From Pinus tabuliformis (lineage: Eukaryota > Streptophyta > Pinopsida > Pinales > Pinaceae): a DNA stretch of 64,000 nucleotides. Made by a program: the position numbers and the translations under genes. Shown here in pieces: positions 10,150-22,029 of this stretch (within the stretch, counting starts at the first letter, position 1; the number at the start of each line of letters is the position of its first letter). The notes under the pieces are model-generated. The model saw nothing but the letters and a program-made list of their open reading frames with translations, did no database searches and was not told the origin of the DNA. The stretch is taken from assembly GCA_031772625.1 (NCBI GenBank), contig CM062818.1:1682864167-1682928166 (forward strand). Reading direction: 5' to 3'.

Positions 10150-12830
10150 GAAAGAATGATCTCTTCTTTTCCTAGAAAATATTTCTAGGGCCATCAACTC
10201 TACTTTTATTGCATTGATCCCCAAATTTTTGGTGCCAGATTCGTTTGCGGATTTCTGTCCCGTCTCTCTTTGTAATACACTCTATAAGCTCATCTCCAAG
10301 ATTATTGCTATGTGGATAAAGACTACTTTAGCCAGGTGCATTTCAGAGGCTTAATTTGGGTTCTTGGAGAATCAATTGATTTAAGATGTTGTGGCGATTG
10401 CACAAGAATGTATCTGTACCGTCAAGGTAAAGAAAAAACCAATTATGTTAATGGAACTGGATTTTATCAAGGTATATGATTTCGTCGATTAGGATTTCTT
10501 AAGATTGGTCTTACATAAAATTTGCTTGTATGTGATGAATATTGCTTGGATCATGGCTTGTGTTACTCTAGTTAATTATGCAATTCTTATTAATGGTGCT
10601 CCATCTAATTTTTTCATTGCTTCCCATGACCTTTGTTGAGGGTATTCTTTATACTCTCTACTATTTTTACTAGTCATTGATGGTTTGAGCAAGACAATTT
10701 CTAAGGCACTCACATTGGGTTTATTCTGTGTTTTTTCGATTACTTGCAATATATCAATCACTCAACTTATATTTGTGGATGATGTACTACTTATGGGAGT
10801 GATATCTATTCTGGAATGGACCTATTTGCATTAGATTTGTATCCTCATTTGGTGAGGCATCAAGTCTTTTCATGAATACAATAAATCAACATTAATTGTT
10901 GCTTCCCGAGATGACCCATCCATCATGCATATTTCTAGCATCTTTGGGATAAATGTTGCACCATTAGACAAAGGTTTCAAGTATTTCTGTTTTTTTCTAA
11001 AGCCTAATAAATATGGAATTAAGGATTGAAATTGATTAATGGAAAAATATCAAGCGAAGGGTGTCTCCGTGGACTTACTTTGGGGGGTTGGCCGACTCTT
11101 GTTCAATCAGTCCTACAAAGTATTTATGTATACTACATGCACCTCTACCTTTTGCCAAAGGCTATTATCAACAAGATCAATTCAATTATTTCTAATTTTA
11201 TCGAGGCAGGTTCAAGGGGCCCACCAAAATTTCATCTTGCTCGCTTGGAAAGCATCTCCAAAAGGGAGGAGGATGGAGGTTGAGGTATTTTAAATATTGA
11301 ATATTTTGGTTGGGCTTTATTGATAAAGAACCTTTAGCATGCTCTCAATGGTTATGGTATTTGGCAGAGTATTATAGTTGCAAAATATTTAAAATATTGT
11401 CTCTGTGGGCATTGATTTAGATTGGGGCTGTGGTTTAAAAAATGCCCTCATGCATTTGGTCTAGTATGATTAAAATAAAAAATTGACTGATTGGAAATCT
11501 TAAATGGTATGTTGGGGTTGGAAATAAGGTGGAAATAGGCTTAAATCCCATTAGGGTATTTGAGGGGGACCACATTTTGTTGGTACAAGTCATTCGACAT
11601 ATACACAACATGGGGATATATTATTTAAATTAGAGCTTTATGTATCCTAGTTCGCCCTATTCATATCCTTCATGGTGCAACTCTAAACAACTTGGTCTAT
11701 ATGGTGTGTTGGTTGTGCAATGGGATTCTTACATACAAAACTTATACATGGATGGCTTAACATTAAAAGACAAAGAGGGAAACCTGCATATGGGATGATT
11801 GTACTAAAATTGGGCAGATTTATGCACACAAGGCCTATTACCACATCACTTTTGTTCTACAGAAGAGTGTCTCCTCGAGGTTTATTAGAAAAATCTGGAA
11901 ATGGAACTGTCTATTAAAAGTCAAGTGTTTTGGTTGGATATTATGGTGGAATAAGATTCTGATGTGGCAAAATTTATGCAAACATCATTTCTATGGACCA
12001 GGGATGTGTGTTTTGTGTGCCTTTGCTAGTGAAGATGTGGCTTATCTTTTTTTACAATGCCCACATTCAATTTCTACCTTGTTGAGTGTAGTGAATATTC
12101 TAATGTTGAAGCCAACTTGGGACACGGTTTCCATTGATGTTTGCGTGCAAAATTGGCTCATGGAATACAAAGAGTGGTGTTCCCTTCCTTTATTCTTTTT
12201 TGAGGATTCTTGCTCTAGAGGAATGCCCATATTTTCCAGGGATCTAGATGGGATATTAGTAGTGTTGTTATTCCATTGTTGCATACTTCAATGAGTATGC
12301 CTCAATGGCTAATCAGAAGCACACGAGATGTATTCACCTCATTAACATATGGGACAGATTCCTTGTTGGCTTTTTTGATGGGGCAACCAACAGTGGGAAC
12401 TGTGGGTGTGGGGTATATATTATTATCAATCCAGAATTTGTTTTCATTTTATGTGAAATTGTGGTCAGGGTACAAACATTTGTGCATGGGTCATTTTTCT
12501 TTGGGGAGTATTATTTTGCGCTAAATGGCTTTCCGTCGACAATTTGGTGGTATTCAGAGATTCAAAGGTGGCCATAAATTGGTTTCAGGGTCGTACAACT
12601 TTTGAACACCACAAGCTTATAAACTTGTTGTAGAGCATCAAAGAGATTCGAGGGGGAATTCCTGGATTTGTCTTTCTCCCACATATATCTGAGTAGAACA
12701 GTGTTGTCGATGAGCTATCCAAAAAAGGTCTACATCAACATCCGGGGAGTATATTCTACACTGTTTTTTTTCAAGGACGAGACGAGGGACTTATCGTATA
12801 TATTCATGAATTAGGCAATGTCACGTGAAC
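10150..12830 (+). mobile_element. Second decayed L1-type LINE (RT to RNase H)
   Basis: The order is the same as in the preceding LINE but the sequence is distinct. RT start: LCNTLYKLISKIIA around 10270. Palm: LMELDFIKVYDF near 10450. Catalytic box: FVDDVLLMG near 10770, with both aspartates kept. Thumb and connection: LTLGGWPTLVQSVLQSI at 11080-11130. Zinc-binding segment: CVLCAFASEDVAYLFLQC at 12007-12060. RNase H: GFFDGATNSGNCGCGVYI near 12370, then DSKVAINWF and VVDELSKKGLH near 12560-12730. Stops and frameshifts occur throughout. No endonuclease was found, so it is 5' truncated; the exact 5' edge between 9990 and 10150 is not resolved. Confidence 0.75.
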
Positions 12831-12999
12831 TTTAAGTATGTGCTTGCTAATTTCCTGTTACGTTTTTTGTATGACTAAAACACATTGTTTGGAACATGGC
12901 CATAAAATGTGGTAATGTGAAATATTTAAGCAAGAGGCACTCTAGCCCATTATGGCAGAGATGTTGTAATGTAATATTTAACATTTTGACTAAGTCAAA

Positions 13000-13200
13000 T
13001 TATATAAAAATTAATTAATTAAATTAAATTAAAAGATTAATGTAACGTAAACTAAACATTTTAACTTGGTAAAAATAAAAATAACCCATAAAAATAATAA
13101 TAAAAATAAAAGTGAAAATAAAAATAAAAATGATTATAATAATAGAAATAAAATATTAAAAATAAAAATGACCTATGATATTGAGAATTAATGGTATTTA
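13000..13200. repeat. AT-rich low-complexity tract (AAAATA-type)
   Basis: The sequence is a degenerate array of AAAAATAAAAATAA-like units with interspersed ATTAA repeats. It separates the LINE remnants from the PPR copy 2 leader. Confidence 0.8.
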
Positions 13201-13421
13201 CCTATGGTATTCATGTGAAATATAGCCTATTTAAAAGGGGAAATTAACCCATCCTAGTTTCATCTTAAATCCTGATCTACCAAGCCCCAAATATCCAATC
13301 TCTTGAGATGCAAACATCTTTTACAGTGAAAAGAAATTTGATCCCTCTAAACCCTTAGTAGATCCAGATCTAGGTTGGTTTTATGATCTACAACTCACAT
13401 AAATAAAACCTTCAACAAATT

Positions 13422-13428
13422 AGGGTTT
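13422..13428 (-). promoter_or_regulatory. Telo-box-like motif (AAACCCT) upstream of PPR copy 2
   Basis: AGGGTTT lies about 70 bp before the start codon, in sequence similar to the leader of copy 4, where the same motif sits at 53035-53041. Telo-boxes are frequent in 5' regions of plant housekeeping and organelle-targeted protein genes. The short motif and lack of a mapped transcription start keep this tentative. Confidence 0.3.
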
Positions 13429-13494
13429 CAATCTCATTCCTCATTATGGTTTGAAGGAGCTGCTGTCACACAAACACATTTCTGCTCGTACAAC

Positions 13495-15252
13495 ATGGCT
13501 GCCACTACAACGAGGAACACAGTGGTCTCCCTCTGCAACAATAACACCTCCATTCATCATCTTTCCTTTCGCACTTTGAGTGCCACTGCAGACACGCGCA
13601 TTAAAATACTCTGTCGCACCAACAGACTTCAAGAGGCACTGGATACCTTCAAGCACTTGCTTTCACCTAAATCAACATCCACCCCCACTCTCATCACCTG
13701 CAGTCTCTTGTTAAGTAGCCTGCTTCGACGGAATCAACATGAATCTGCATTGTCTGTTTATAGGCTTATGATAACTTTGAACATTATCATCAATTGTCAC
13801 TGTGAAACAAGTAGAATGGATTATGCGTTCAAAGTGTTTGAAGGAATGGAAGCACATGGGTATGTTCCAAATGTCGTAACCTTCAATACCCTCATCAAAG
13901 GGCTTTGCGGGAAGTTCAGAGTGGAGGACGCTATCAAGGTTTTCAACCAAATGAAACCCAAACAACAAAGGCCTAGTCATGTTACATATAATACCCTAAT
14001 AGATGGGCTCTGCAAGGCCGGGAAATCCCATGAGGCATTCGGGTTGTTAGCTGTTATGCTGCAAAATGGCCATGAGCCTGACACATTCACATTTAACAGG
14101 CTCATGGATCGGCTATGCGAAGAATGTAAGCTCCATGAAGTCAACAAACTACTGTACCTGATGATAAAAGAGGGGTGTAATCCGAATGTTATTACATACA
14201 ATATACCTATTGATGGTTTATGTAAACAACATAAGTTGGATGAGGCAAGGAAGCTCTTCTCTGAAACGTCCGAGAAAAACATATCCCCTGATGTGGTCAC
14301 ATACAATGCACTTATCGATGGTTTATGTATGGAAAGGTAATGGCAGGAGGCCACCAGAGTGCTTCATGAGATGCTAAACAAAGGGTGCAATCCAGATGTT
14401 ATCACATACAACACTGTTATTGATGGTCTTGGCAAAGAAGACAAGCTTCAGGAAGCGCTCGGGTTATTAGATGTTATGGCGAAAATAGGCATTCCACCTG
14501 ATCAAATAACATACAGTACACTTATAAATGGATTTTGCAGAGCAATTAATCTGGAGAAGGCAGGGGAACTTCTTTGTGAGATGCCAGAGAAAGGCTGCAG
14601 GCCTAACTTAGTTACGTATCGTACATTAATACACTGGCTTTGCAAGCATAATAGGACCAACGAAGCTCAACAGATCTTCTATGAGATGCAACGCCAAGGT
14701 CAGAGCCCTGATGTTGTCACATACACCGCATTGATGAATGGACTCTGCAAAGTGGGTAATCTGAAGGAGGCAATAAAATTATACAAACAGATGAAAGATA
14801 GAGGTCCGTCTTGTCCCTGATATGATTGCACATGCCACTATAATGGATGCACAATGAGCATCCATGAGTTAGTGGACAGTCCCCACCCACCTCCCACTGG
14901 GCCAGTAAATTTTGTGGATTTTTTTCAGTGTTATTCAGTCGTTTCATGTTAGGAGAGAGATGGGTCTGATCCTCTCGGACCCATTAGCCCCTGGATCTTC
15001 TCTGTCAGGGCATTCCATACATTGTATCTTTTATGTTCCTGCATTGTACCTTTTATATTCATCCATTGTATTGTTTTTACAGAAGAACATTTGGTTTTTC
15101 CACATTTTATGGACATCATTGTACTCAACAGTCTCTTTGACCTATTTTGTGGTCATTAGTTAGACATAAATATAATTATCTTATCTTATGCAAGGACTGC
15201 ACACTCGAAAAAGCGCAATAGAATATTTCATGACATCTTCAAAAAAGTTTGA
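13495..15252 (+). pseudogene. PPR copy 2: P-class PPR protein with presequence, nonsense codon and LINE insertion
   Basis: This is the only copy with a continuous N terminus. ATG at 13495 opens MAATTTRNTVVSLCNNN and about 35 residues poor in acids and rich in S, T, N and R, fitting a mitochondrial or plastid presequence; PPR motifs follow. The frame is open to 14337, then TAA at 14338-14340 replaces the CAA of copies 1 and 3. The same frame continues with motifs to about 14800, where four extra bases shift it (copy 1 has CATGGG at that spot). The last motif is split by a roughly 335-bp LINE 3' end (14853-15189). The true C terminus, ending in the FKKV-like TCAAAAAAGTTTGA, resumes at 15190-15252. 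Compared with copy 1 it lacks about ten residues around 13770 (the EADIIPDL segment). A truncated 281-residue protein could be made, but function is doubtful. Confidence 0.85.
14853..15189 (+). mobile_element. 5'-truncated LINE 3' end inserted in PPR copy 2
   Basis: This block interrupts the last PPR motif and is absent from copies 1 and 3. It matches the 3' untranslated region of the LINE at 48.1-52.3 kb: AATGAGC and TTAGTGGACA at the start, GTTAGGAGAGA and CTGGATCTTCTCTG in the middle, and TGGACATCATTGTACTC to TTATCTTATCTTAT at the end. A short copy containing only the 3' end is the expected product of abortive target-primed reverse transcription. No clear target duplication is visible. Confidence 0.8.
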
Positions 15253-17100
15253 TATTGGTGCTGTGACATATTCAGCCACAAATAACAGCCTCTGTGATGA
15301 TATTGCTGAAATGCACCTGGAAAGATTTAGTAATAGGGAGTAAATTGCAATTGATGAAGTGCAGTGGTAACTTTGGTAATTATAGTCTAGGCAGGCAATC
15401 TGAAACAGGCTTGGTGGCTGTGTTGATGGAATCATCCAAATGAAATTTCCAGAAAAGTGCACTATGTGTTAAATATGAAAACACAACTGATTTAGTGCTT
15501 AGTGAGTGATACATCTTTATTAAATGCACTAGTTGTTCAGTCTGAAATGGGTTTGGCCTAGCAGTTGTTATGTACTTGCAACGGCTGTAGTGCCCCAGGT
15601 AAATAACATTGACAGTGCTCACATATATAACCTAGAATTGGTTTGCTAAAATGGTTAGTGAGTTGTCATTTGACATTGATAAAGTGGACCTTGCAAATAA
15701 TAACAGCGGTGAGTTGCAGATTCATCTGATATGCTGTTAGTGATGGCAAGGTTGTTAAGGCTTTCAAATACTTTACAATGTATCTGCCTTTGCCGCAGTT
15801 TACATTAGCTGAATGGTCTGTCTGAAGTGGTCTTGAGGAATTGTTTTATGGAAATTAGGTCAGCATTTGCTTCCAATAGTCACAATTTCTAATTTAGGTA
15901 AAATAGATGAACTTACTGTAATAGCACCTAGTAGTATAGAACTTACCAGCGTTGATATAAATACTGCGAAGCTCTGTTATGGGTGTGCACTGTGAATTGA
16001 TGGAGGGTCTACTCATGGTTTTCTCTAGTGGTTGAGTTGCTAATGCTGAATTGCTTATGGGAAGTTTAAGGTACAATTAAACAGTCGATTAAATTAGCTG
16101 TCAACTGCATTCAGTAATTTTGTACCGTGTGACAAACTTTAACAGTCTGCAGTGATCCTCACTCTGGGTTTCATATGGGTGCGAGAGCTTGTTTGAGAAG
16201 TTGACGACTTTTCATGATGTCATATAATTAGTTTATCCAGACTCGCTATAATAGGACATAAGACCATATATTCATTGACCTGGCAACATGGCATCTGGTT
16301 GTCTTAAAACTTAACATGGGAACTTGCTTCACTGGGATTGATGTTATCGCATTGAACGTCGTCTGACTGTATGAACACTATGTATTTCAGAGGCTATGTG
16401 GTAAATTAATCTACAACAACAGCATGAGATTATGGAAGCAGAGATCGGACCTTATCCAGAGTGGTCTGCTGAATCTGACTGTACTTTGTGGCTGTGGCAA
16501 AAGGTGTTGGTTTAACCATCCTCCAATTTAGAAACCCTCTGCTTCTTTTGCTATATTCCTAAATTTTTTGGACTAGGGTCACTTCCTAATCAGTTGCTTG
16601 CACATATGAAGCTCAAATGACAATACCTAATGCTTAAAATGGAAACCATGCATTGGATCTACTTCTCACAGTCTGTTAAGATCAATTAGTTTAAGTTCCT
16701 TTGCATGGCTGATTTGAAGTGCTACCTCTAAGCTTCCATTCTGACTAGAATACCGAAATTTGCTGTTGTCACCACTTGTCAATGTGTCATGCTGTTAATA
16801 ATAGTCTTTGCTGGAAGTGACACCTGTGGAATTCATCTACTGCATATTGCACCAGAATTATGATTTGCAATCCCATGTTATTGCCTTTTCAGCCCTCAGT
16901 GGTGTGGCTTGGGGAACTTTTCCTCCAATAGCTTAGGGATCTCAGAAATAGTGTACCTCTATTTATAATATTATTTGGGATAAAAATATGAAATTTTGTG
17001 TTTGCTTAATGTGAAATGCCAGGCTGCAGCATTGCACCTGCAAGAACTAAAGGTAAGTGTCCTTCAAGAATAAGGTGACATGAACGACAGGAACTGATCT
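15253..17100 (+). other. Conserved 3' flank of PPR copy 2
   Basis: Non-coding sequence nearly collinear with 54089-55665 (copy 4) and more distantly with the flanks of copies 1 and 3. Shared landmarks include GTGTGGCTTGGGGAACTTT near 16905. Minus-strand open frames here are not conserved in the homologues and are ignored. Confidence 0.7.
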
Positions 17101-17315
17101 GTTTTCTAGATTGAAAATGAGAACTAATCTTGCTTGCTAAATTTTACAATTCTTTTCAGAATATATTCTGTTTGTATGGAGAATATTTTATAGTCAAAAT
17201 AATTGTTTGAACAACATAAAAGACCCTATATTTTCTATCAGATTTTGATCGTTTCTATCATATTTTGGTCTCTACACTTACATACCATGGTTAAAGATTG
17301 TTTTTGACAAAGGTT

Positions 17316-17393
17316 ACAATGAAATTCATCCAGTTTTATCTACACAAGTTGTGGAATTCGACCATTGTAAAGAGCTTCATAATGTCCGTCAAA
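17316..17393 (+). repeat. Left arm of a 78-bp inverted repeat
   Basis: The arm runs from ACAATGAAATTCATCCA to AATGTCCGTCAAA. Its reverse complement, with about a dozen differences, is at 18810-18887. The arms are about 1.4 kb apart and could be the ends, or an inverted dimer, of an unrecognised element. Confidence 0.7.
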
Positions 17394-18809
17394 TTCATGG
17401 CAACCCTGGTTAGAACTCAGCAAGAAATTACCTGTTGCTTGGTCAATCAATGCCCTGGATCCTGAACAGACAATGTTAGCTTGGCTTATGCACCCAGTTG
17501 ATTGGATAAGGCACCTCAATCACATTTAAAACCAGTCGACTCTGTCAACTTCGCAAAAAAGTAAAAGGCCACTTTTGTTCTTGAAGTGGAACACTATGAA
17601 TCTATTCCTACATTTTCAACACCAGAAGGGTGTTGACTAGCTTTTGATGTAGAAGATTGTTCTAGACAATTTCCTCCAGCAGATTCAATTGTTAAGTCTA
17701 AAGATAATCTAATTTAAGTGTCCCATGAAATTGTCAAATTTGCAACTTAGTCCAAACCTACAGATAGCATAATGAGTGAAGAAGTTGCATGTTAGGCCGT
17801 CCTAGTTAATTCTATGATCCAAAAAGAGATTCAGAATAGAGGAGAGGATAGTACAATGTTATGGGCAACGAATGCAACATAAAAATGACAAAAGTCAGGA
17901 ATTGCACCAACAAAAATAATAATGCGATTATGGTGGATATATTCCAAAATTGAGCAAAAGCATTTAATTGTTCAGTCCAACATCAAGCCAGGTTGATGAT
18001 ATAAACGTATGTAACAAGATAATAATTAAGAGTTCTAGTTTTACCTTCGAATTATGTCTCAAAGAGGTATCTTCATTTGAGGGATTCAGGTCATCACACA
18101 GCTCGAATCATTCTTCCTAAGACATGAAATTAACCTATTTTGCGCTGAAGTGCCACCAGAAAGCATTTCTCCCTTCTAATAGTAAGTTAAAGTTGCTTAT
18201 CAAAGTAAATATGCATCATTGAGAAGTGCCCAATTATGGTGAAATCTTATAATATATTTTTGTGGTTTGAACTTTAGTCTGACTATGAATGTTACAAGGA
18301 GGTTAAACATCAAAAGGCAGTGAGCTTATGCATTATAAATTAGAGCTACTTCCAAGCTGTAGACAAAAATGCACTCTGCATTTTATATCTCAAACACGTT
18401 TCAACAGTGCATACAAAAGTACTTTTTAATGTGTCACTCAGGCTCTTATCATGGAGGAATGAATATTTAAGTAGAAGAAAAGAAATAAAAAGTAAAACTG
18501 TTACACTTCGACCATAGAAAATGCATACAGACAAAGGATGCCATGCAACAAGGTAACATTTAAAACACACCAAGCATTGATCAACATCAAAGCAAGATCA
18601 GGTGAATGATATACTTCCAATTCTATTAAGAAAAAATAAATTGCAGGTCATAAGGGTAGACCAAGAGGATCGATGACACAAATTTCTTGTGAGAATGATC
18701 CTCTCCTTAAAATGATGGTGTGTACATGTCATGACAAATTTCCCAACAGTGTCGTGATGTAGAACAGACATGCTGGTTGACCAGCCCTTTAATGGAACAT
18801 ATTTCCCCT

Positions 18810-18887
18810 TTTGACGGACATTATGAGGCTCTTCATAATAGTCAAATTCCCCAACTTGTTTAGATAATATTGGATGAATCTCATTGT
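18810..18887 (-). repeat. Right arm of the 78-bp inverted repeat
   Basis: Reads TTTGACGGACATTATGA on the plus strand and pairs with 17316-17393. It lies next to the dispersed block at 18650-18790 that recurs on the other strand near 38.2 kb. Confidence 0.7.
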
Positions 18888-20537
18888 TAACTAGTAACTA
18901 GAAATCCCATTAGCCTTTATTTCCTGTGGTGAAATTGAGATGCTCTTTCCATGTTGATTTGGGCAAACATTTTCTGTTTCTCTCAGGTGGGCTTCTTAAA
19001 CCCCTCGACCCTTGATAACTATTCATTTTACCTCAAGCAATGATTGCCATGTAATGCTAGCTTCTATTCGCTGTTCAGCATTGCCCCTTTCTGCCTTCTG
19101 TTTCTGCTACATATAGTTAGTATTTTTTGGTACTTGTCAATTTTTGTTTCCTGTTCAGTATTGTCCTTTCAGTATTTAGTGTTTGTACGTCACATTGAGA
19201 AACCATTATCCTGTGAAAGTTATGTTTGTCTTAATTTAAAAATTTCGTTTCTTGTTGGTGCTCTAGTTGCTCTGAAGGCCCATGATCTTACTGTACGTTG
19301 ACACCATTGGCCCTTCATCCGATTCCATTCTGTGCTCAAGCCTTGTAAGTTCACTCTTCTATTTACTTGCGATCATCCTTCCTTTGAGCTATGGATTTAT
19401 GCAATTTATGTGCTACTACATTTATTTTTTTTATTATGAAATGCACCTAGAAATTATTAAGGCCCTGCGGGTCTTTCCATATCCACAATATTAGATGTAA
19501 TTCATTAGCTCGTTCATCGTGTTTTTATGCTTAAGCCTTGAGTCAATGCAACCTAGTTGGCAACGTAGGCAAACTAATTGGAAGCATTAAATCTTCATAT
19601 TTGCTATTGGGTTGAGGTAATCTTCATTGTTTCATGTTGTTGACCAACTGACCTAGATTTGGGAAGTTGATGACTCGTTGGTTGTGGCTTCGAATGACAT
19701 GTCTTCCATTATGTGAAGCACCAGGTTCAATATTTTTGACAATGGTTGGTGTGAAGCATTGAGTTGGATTGTGAGCAATACAACCAATTTTATTTTAAAG
19801 ACAACTTGCTAGATTCTCTTCTCTCCAGTGCAAGTTTGAGAGGAGATATTTGACATGTAAACGTGAACTATCCATTTTAAATGTACACTATTTTCTTTAT
19901 TTGGATGCTTACAAATAAGAAAATTTTCTCGGAATTGGCTACCATTAATTGGAATTAGGATTTAATATTTTCAAATTTTGGGTTTTGTTTTGGTGAAATC
20001 TTTCATGCAACAGCCTATTATTATTATCAATGTTGGATTAATAATATTTCAATAAAACTTCAGGGTAATGTTTTTGGAAAAATGAGTTTGTGCATAATGC
20101 TATCTTCCTCTATCTTACACATTGATCTACTTTTTGTCATCAATGCCCTGTATTAATGCACATATAGAACTAAACTACTGACTTATAAAACTAAACTGTG
20201 CAAAACGGTGCCTATTTCCCGCTCATCGTGCAGCGGCTGACTCCTTTCCAATTTCTCCACAGTCGATTTAATTTTAATTTACAATTTCTTTTTTCCAATA
20301 TAATTTTTGTTTTTACTAACTTTTACTTTTTCAAATGGGAACATATTACTCAATACAGAAAATTTCAATTTTCTTTCCATAGGGATGTCCCCTGCTCTCA
20401 ACTCACATTATTAGGCTTTCGCGGATATAAAATTATTTCATTTCTCAATTTACTCTCGCATTGCACTCTCAACTCACAGAAGTAGCTGCTGTCACACAAA
20501 CACATTTCTATTCTCTCAGGTTTTCTCCTCGCTCAAC

Positions 20538-20575
20538 ATGGGGGCCACTACCACGAGGAACGCAATGCTCCCCCT
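20538..20575 (+). pseudogene. PPR copy 3, 5' piece (start of the presequence)
   Basis: The ATG at 20538 opens MGATTTRNAML, matching the first residues of copies 2 and 4, and the leader before it is also shared (GTAGCTGCTGTCACACAAAC). After 13 codons it is cut by the Copia-1 LTR at 20576. The 5-bp CCCCT at 20571-20575 is repeated at 26315-26319, where the coding sequence resumes with CTGCAACAACAAC. So this is the interrupted N terminus of the copy at 26.3-28.0 kb. Confidence 0.85.
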
Positions 20576-20803
20576 TATTAGAATAATACTATTTAGTGTT
20601 TAATGCTCATTCTTATTAGCTGTTGCTATTTTTATCATTTTAGCAGTTTCTTAGATGAAACTGGTTGTTTCTATTTTCTAAATAGAAACTTGATGTTTTT
20701 ATTACTGTAAATATCTCTGTATTACTGATTGAGCTACATTATGCTCATGTAATTAATTTAATTCATTCATTGGAAATCCATATGCGTGTTTCACACTGTT
20801 TTA
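20576..20803 (+). repeat. Copia-1 5' LTR
   Basis: 228 bp from TATTAGAATAATAC to CACACTGTTTTA, ending immediately before the primer-binding site. Same length as the 3' LTR. Confidence 0.95.
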
Positions 20804-20815
20804 TGGTATCAGAGC
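20804..20815 (+). promoter_or_regulatory. Copia-1 primer-binding site
   Basis: TGGTATCAGAGC directly follows the 5' LTR and is complementary to the 3' end of plant initiator tRNA-Met, which primes minus-strand synthesis in most plant Copia elements. Confidence 0.95.
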
Positions 20816-21249
20816 ACATGGATTTTTTTTTTTTTCAATAATTTTTCATAGTTTGAAAAATTCAGTACTTCATTTCGAAATTGCTCTTCTGTGGAGATTT
20901 TTTTTTTTTTTCTCTTCGTCAGTTTCTATTAGGGTCACTGTGAGTGTCTTCGGATCTGGGCAATTTCGTGGAAACTACGTGCCTGCAATCGATTGATTGG
21001 GGATTCCATTAAACGATTCAGCGTGATTTCAAGGAAAGTGACAGAAATGCGAGACGAAGGGTACGCGTGGTCATGACAGAAACAACAAACAACATATCGA
21101 TAAGAAAGCGGACGCATTGATCCTTATATCTCAGATCTGACAGTGGCTACTGATCTGTAGCTTCCATTGGTAACGCGGATCTATTCATAGCATCCATCGT
21201 GAATACAGTAATATAAGAATACAGTGTCCATCGTGCATGTGCGACACTC

Positions 21250-21457
21250 ATCGTGTGTTGAATCCTGGTCCTCCAACTCATCTCCATAGCCATCTGATTC
21301 TGCCGTCTCAATCTGCGCATAAATGCAAGGAAGTTGGTATGCCTCGAGATCTCTGAAGACGGCATGCAGCGAAATTGATAAGAAATCGACGACATAGCCC
21401 TTCTGTTTGTCCACGTCGCCCATCCAAATTAATATCTTTGTTGTAATATAGAGAGTT
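21250..21457 (-). pseudogene. Antisense fragment of a pICln-like gene (methylosome/chloride conductance regulator) in the Copia-1 leader
   Basis: Read on the minus strand from 21457, the frame gives TLYITTKILIW, GDVDKQKGYVVDFLSISLHA, VFRDLEAYQLPCIYAQIE and then the acidic stretch ESDGYGDELEDQD. Plant pICln proteins carry this succession in their PH-like domain: a TLY-I-T--K-IW strand, a D-DK-KGYAVDFLSISLHAVSRD core, an EAY-PCIYTQIE segment and an acidic loop. pICln (CLNS1A) chaperones Sm proteins to the PRMT5 methylosome. An AG precedes the fragment at the position of a plausible splice acceptor, so it resembles one exon with a bit of intron. After the acidic loop homology is lost and the frame ends at 21181. 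It lies between the primer-binding site and gag, opposite in direction to the element. Read as a captured (transduplicated) host fragment, not a gene. Confidence 0.75.
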
Positions 21458-21727
21458 CTTTGTCAAATTGCAAATTCCATCGTGGTTCGATTTCATCCCC
21501 GATGCCCTGAACCGTGACTGAGAAGCCATCGCGGAAGTATTTGGAACCGCGCAGAGATTATTGCCCGTCTTCTTGTCGGCACAACCATCGATAAAGGCGT
21601 AAAGAAACAGCGTAACGAAACAACGGAATTTTTTCTGAATTTCTTTATTTATATTTCTTCTACGCAGACGTGTGAGAGTCTGCAGCGTGGTGGAGCATTT
21701 ACAGCAGATAACGTAACACATATCAGG

Positions 21728-21820
21728 TGTGAGTATCTTCGTTTGCTGTGTTTCGGGTAGCGTTTGTGTATCTTCGTTTGCTGTGTTTTGGGTAGCGTTT
21801 GTTGTGTTTCGGGTAGCGCT
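21728..21820 (+). repeat. Short tandem repeat in the Copia-1 leader
   Basis: The unit ATCTTCGTTTGCTGTGTTT followed by GGGTAGCGTTTG occurs twice and then partially a third time. It is part of the untranslated leader before gag. Confidence 0.8.
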
Positions 21821-22029
21821 GAAAGCCTGTGGGGATTTTTGCCGAGTAAGTTATTTTAGTAAACGATCATGCTATATATATAATTTCTTGAACCCGCTCC
21901 TCAGACCAATTTCTGGTTATATTTTCTATTACACCAGCACCTGTCAGATTTTTGTCCAAACTCAGCCGGCATCTGCATTAAAATCTGTGCCAGATTTCTT
22001 TGGTATTTTCTGTCTTGGGAAACGTGCAG

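Larger units (their letters stand above)
17101..20190. other. Spacer with dispersed and inverted repeats, no gene recognised
   Basis: Open frames in this stretch are short, hydrophobic or low-complexity and match nothing I know. Its content is an inverted repeat (17316-17393 and 18810-18887) and a block at 18650-18790 that is the reverse complement of 38213-38345. I see no tRNA or other RNA gene. Confidence 0.5.

Noticed and set aside
21308-21721. 137-codon minus-strand ORF in the Copia-1 leader as a gene
   Set aside because: It reads a different frame from the pICln-like fragment across the overlapping part and shows no recognisable domain upstream. It is likely a shadow.
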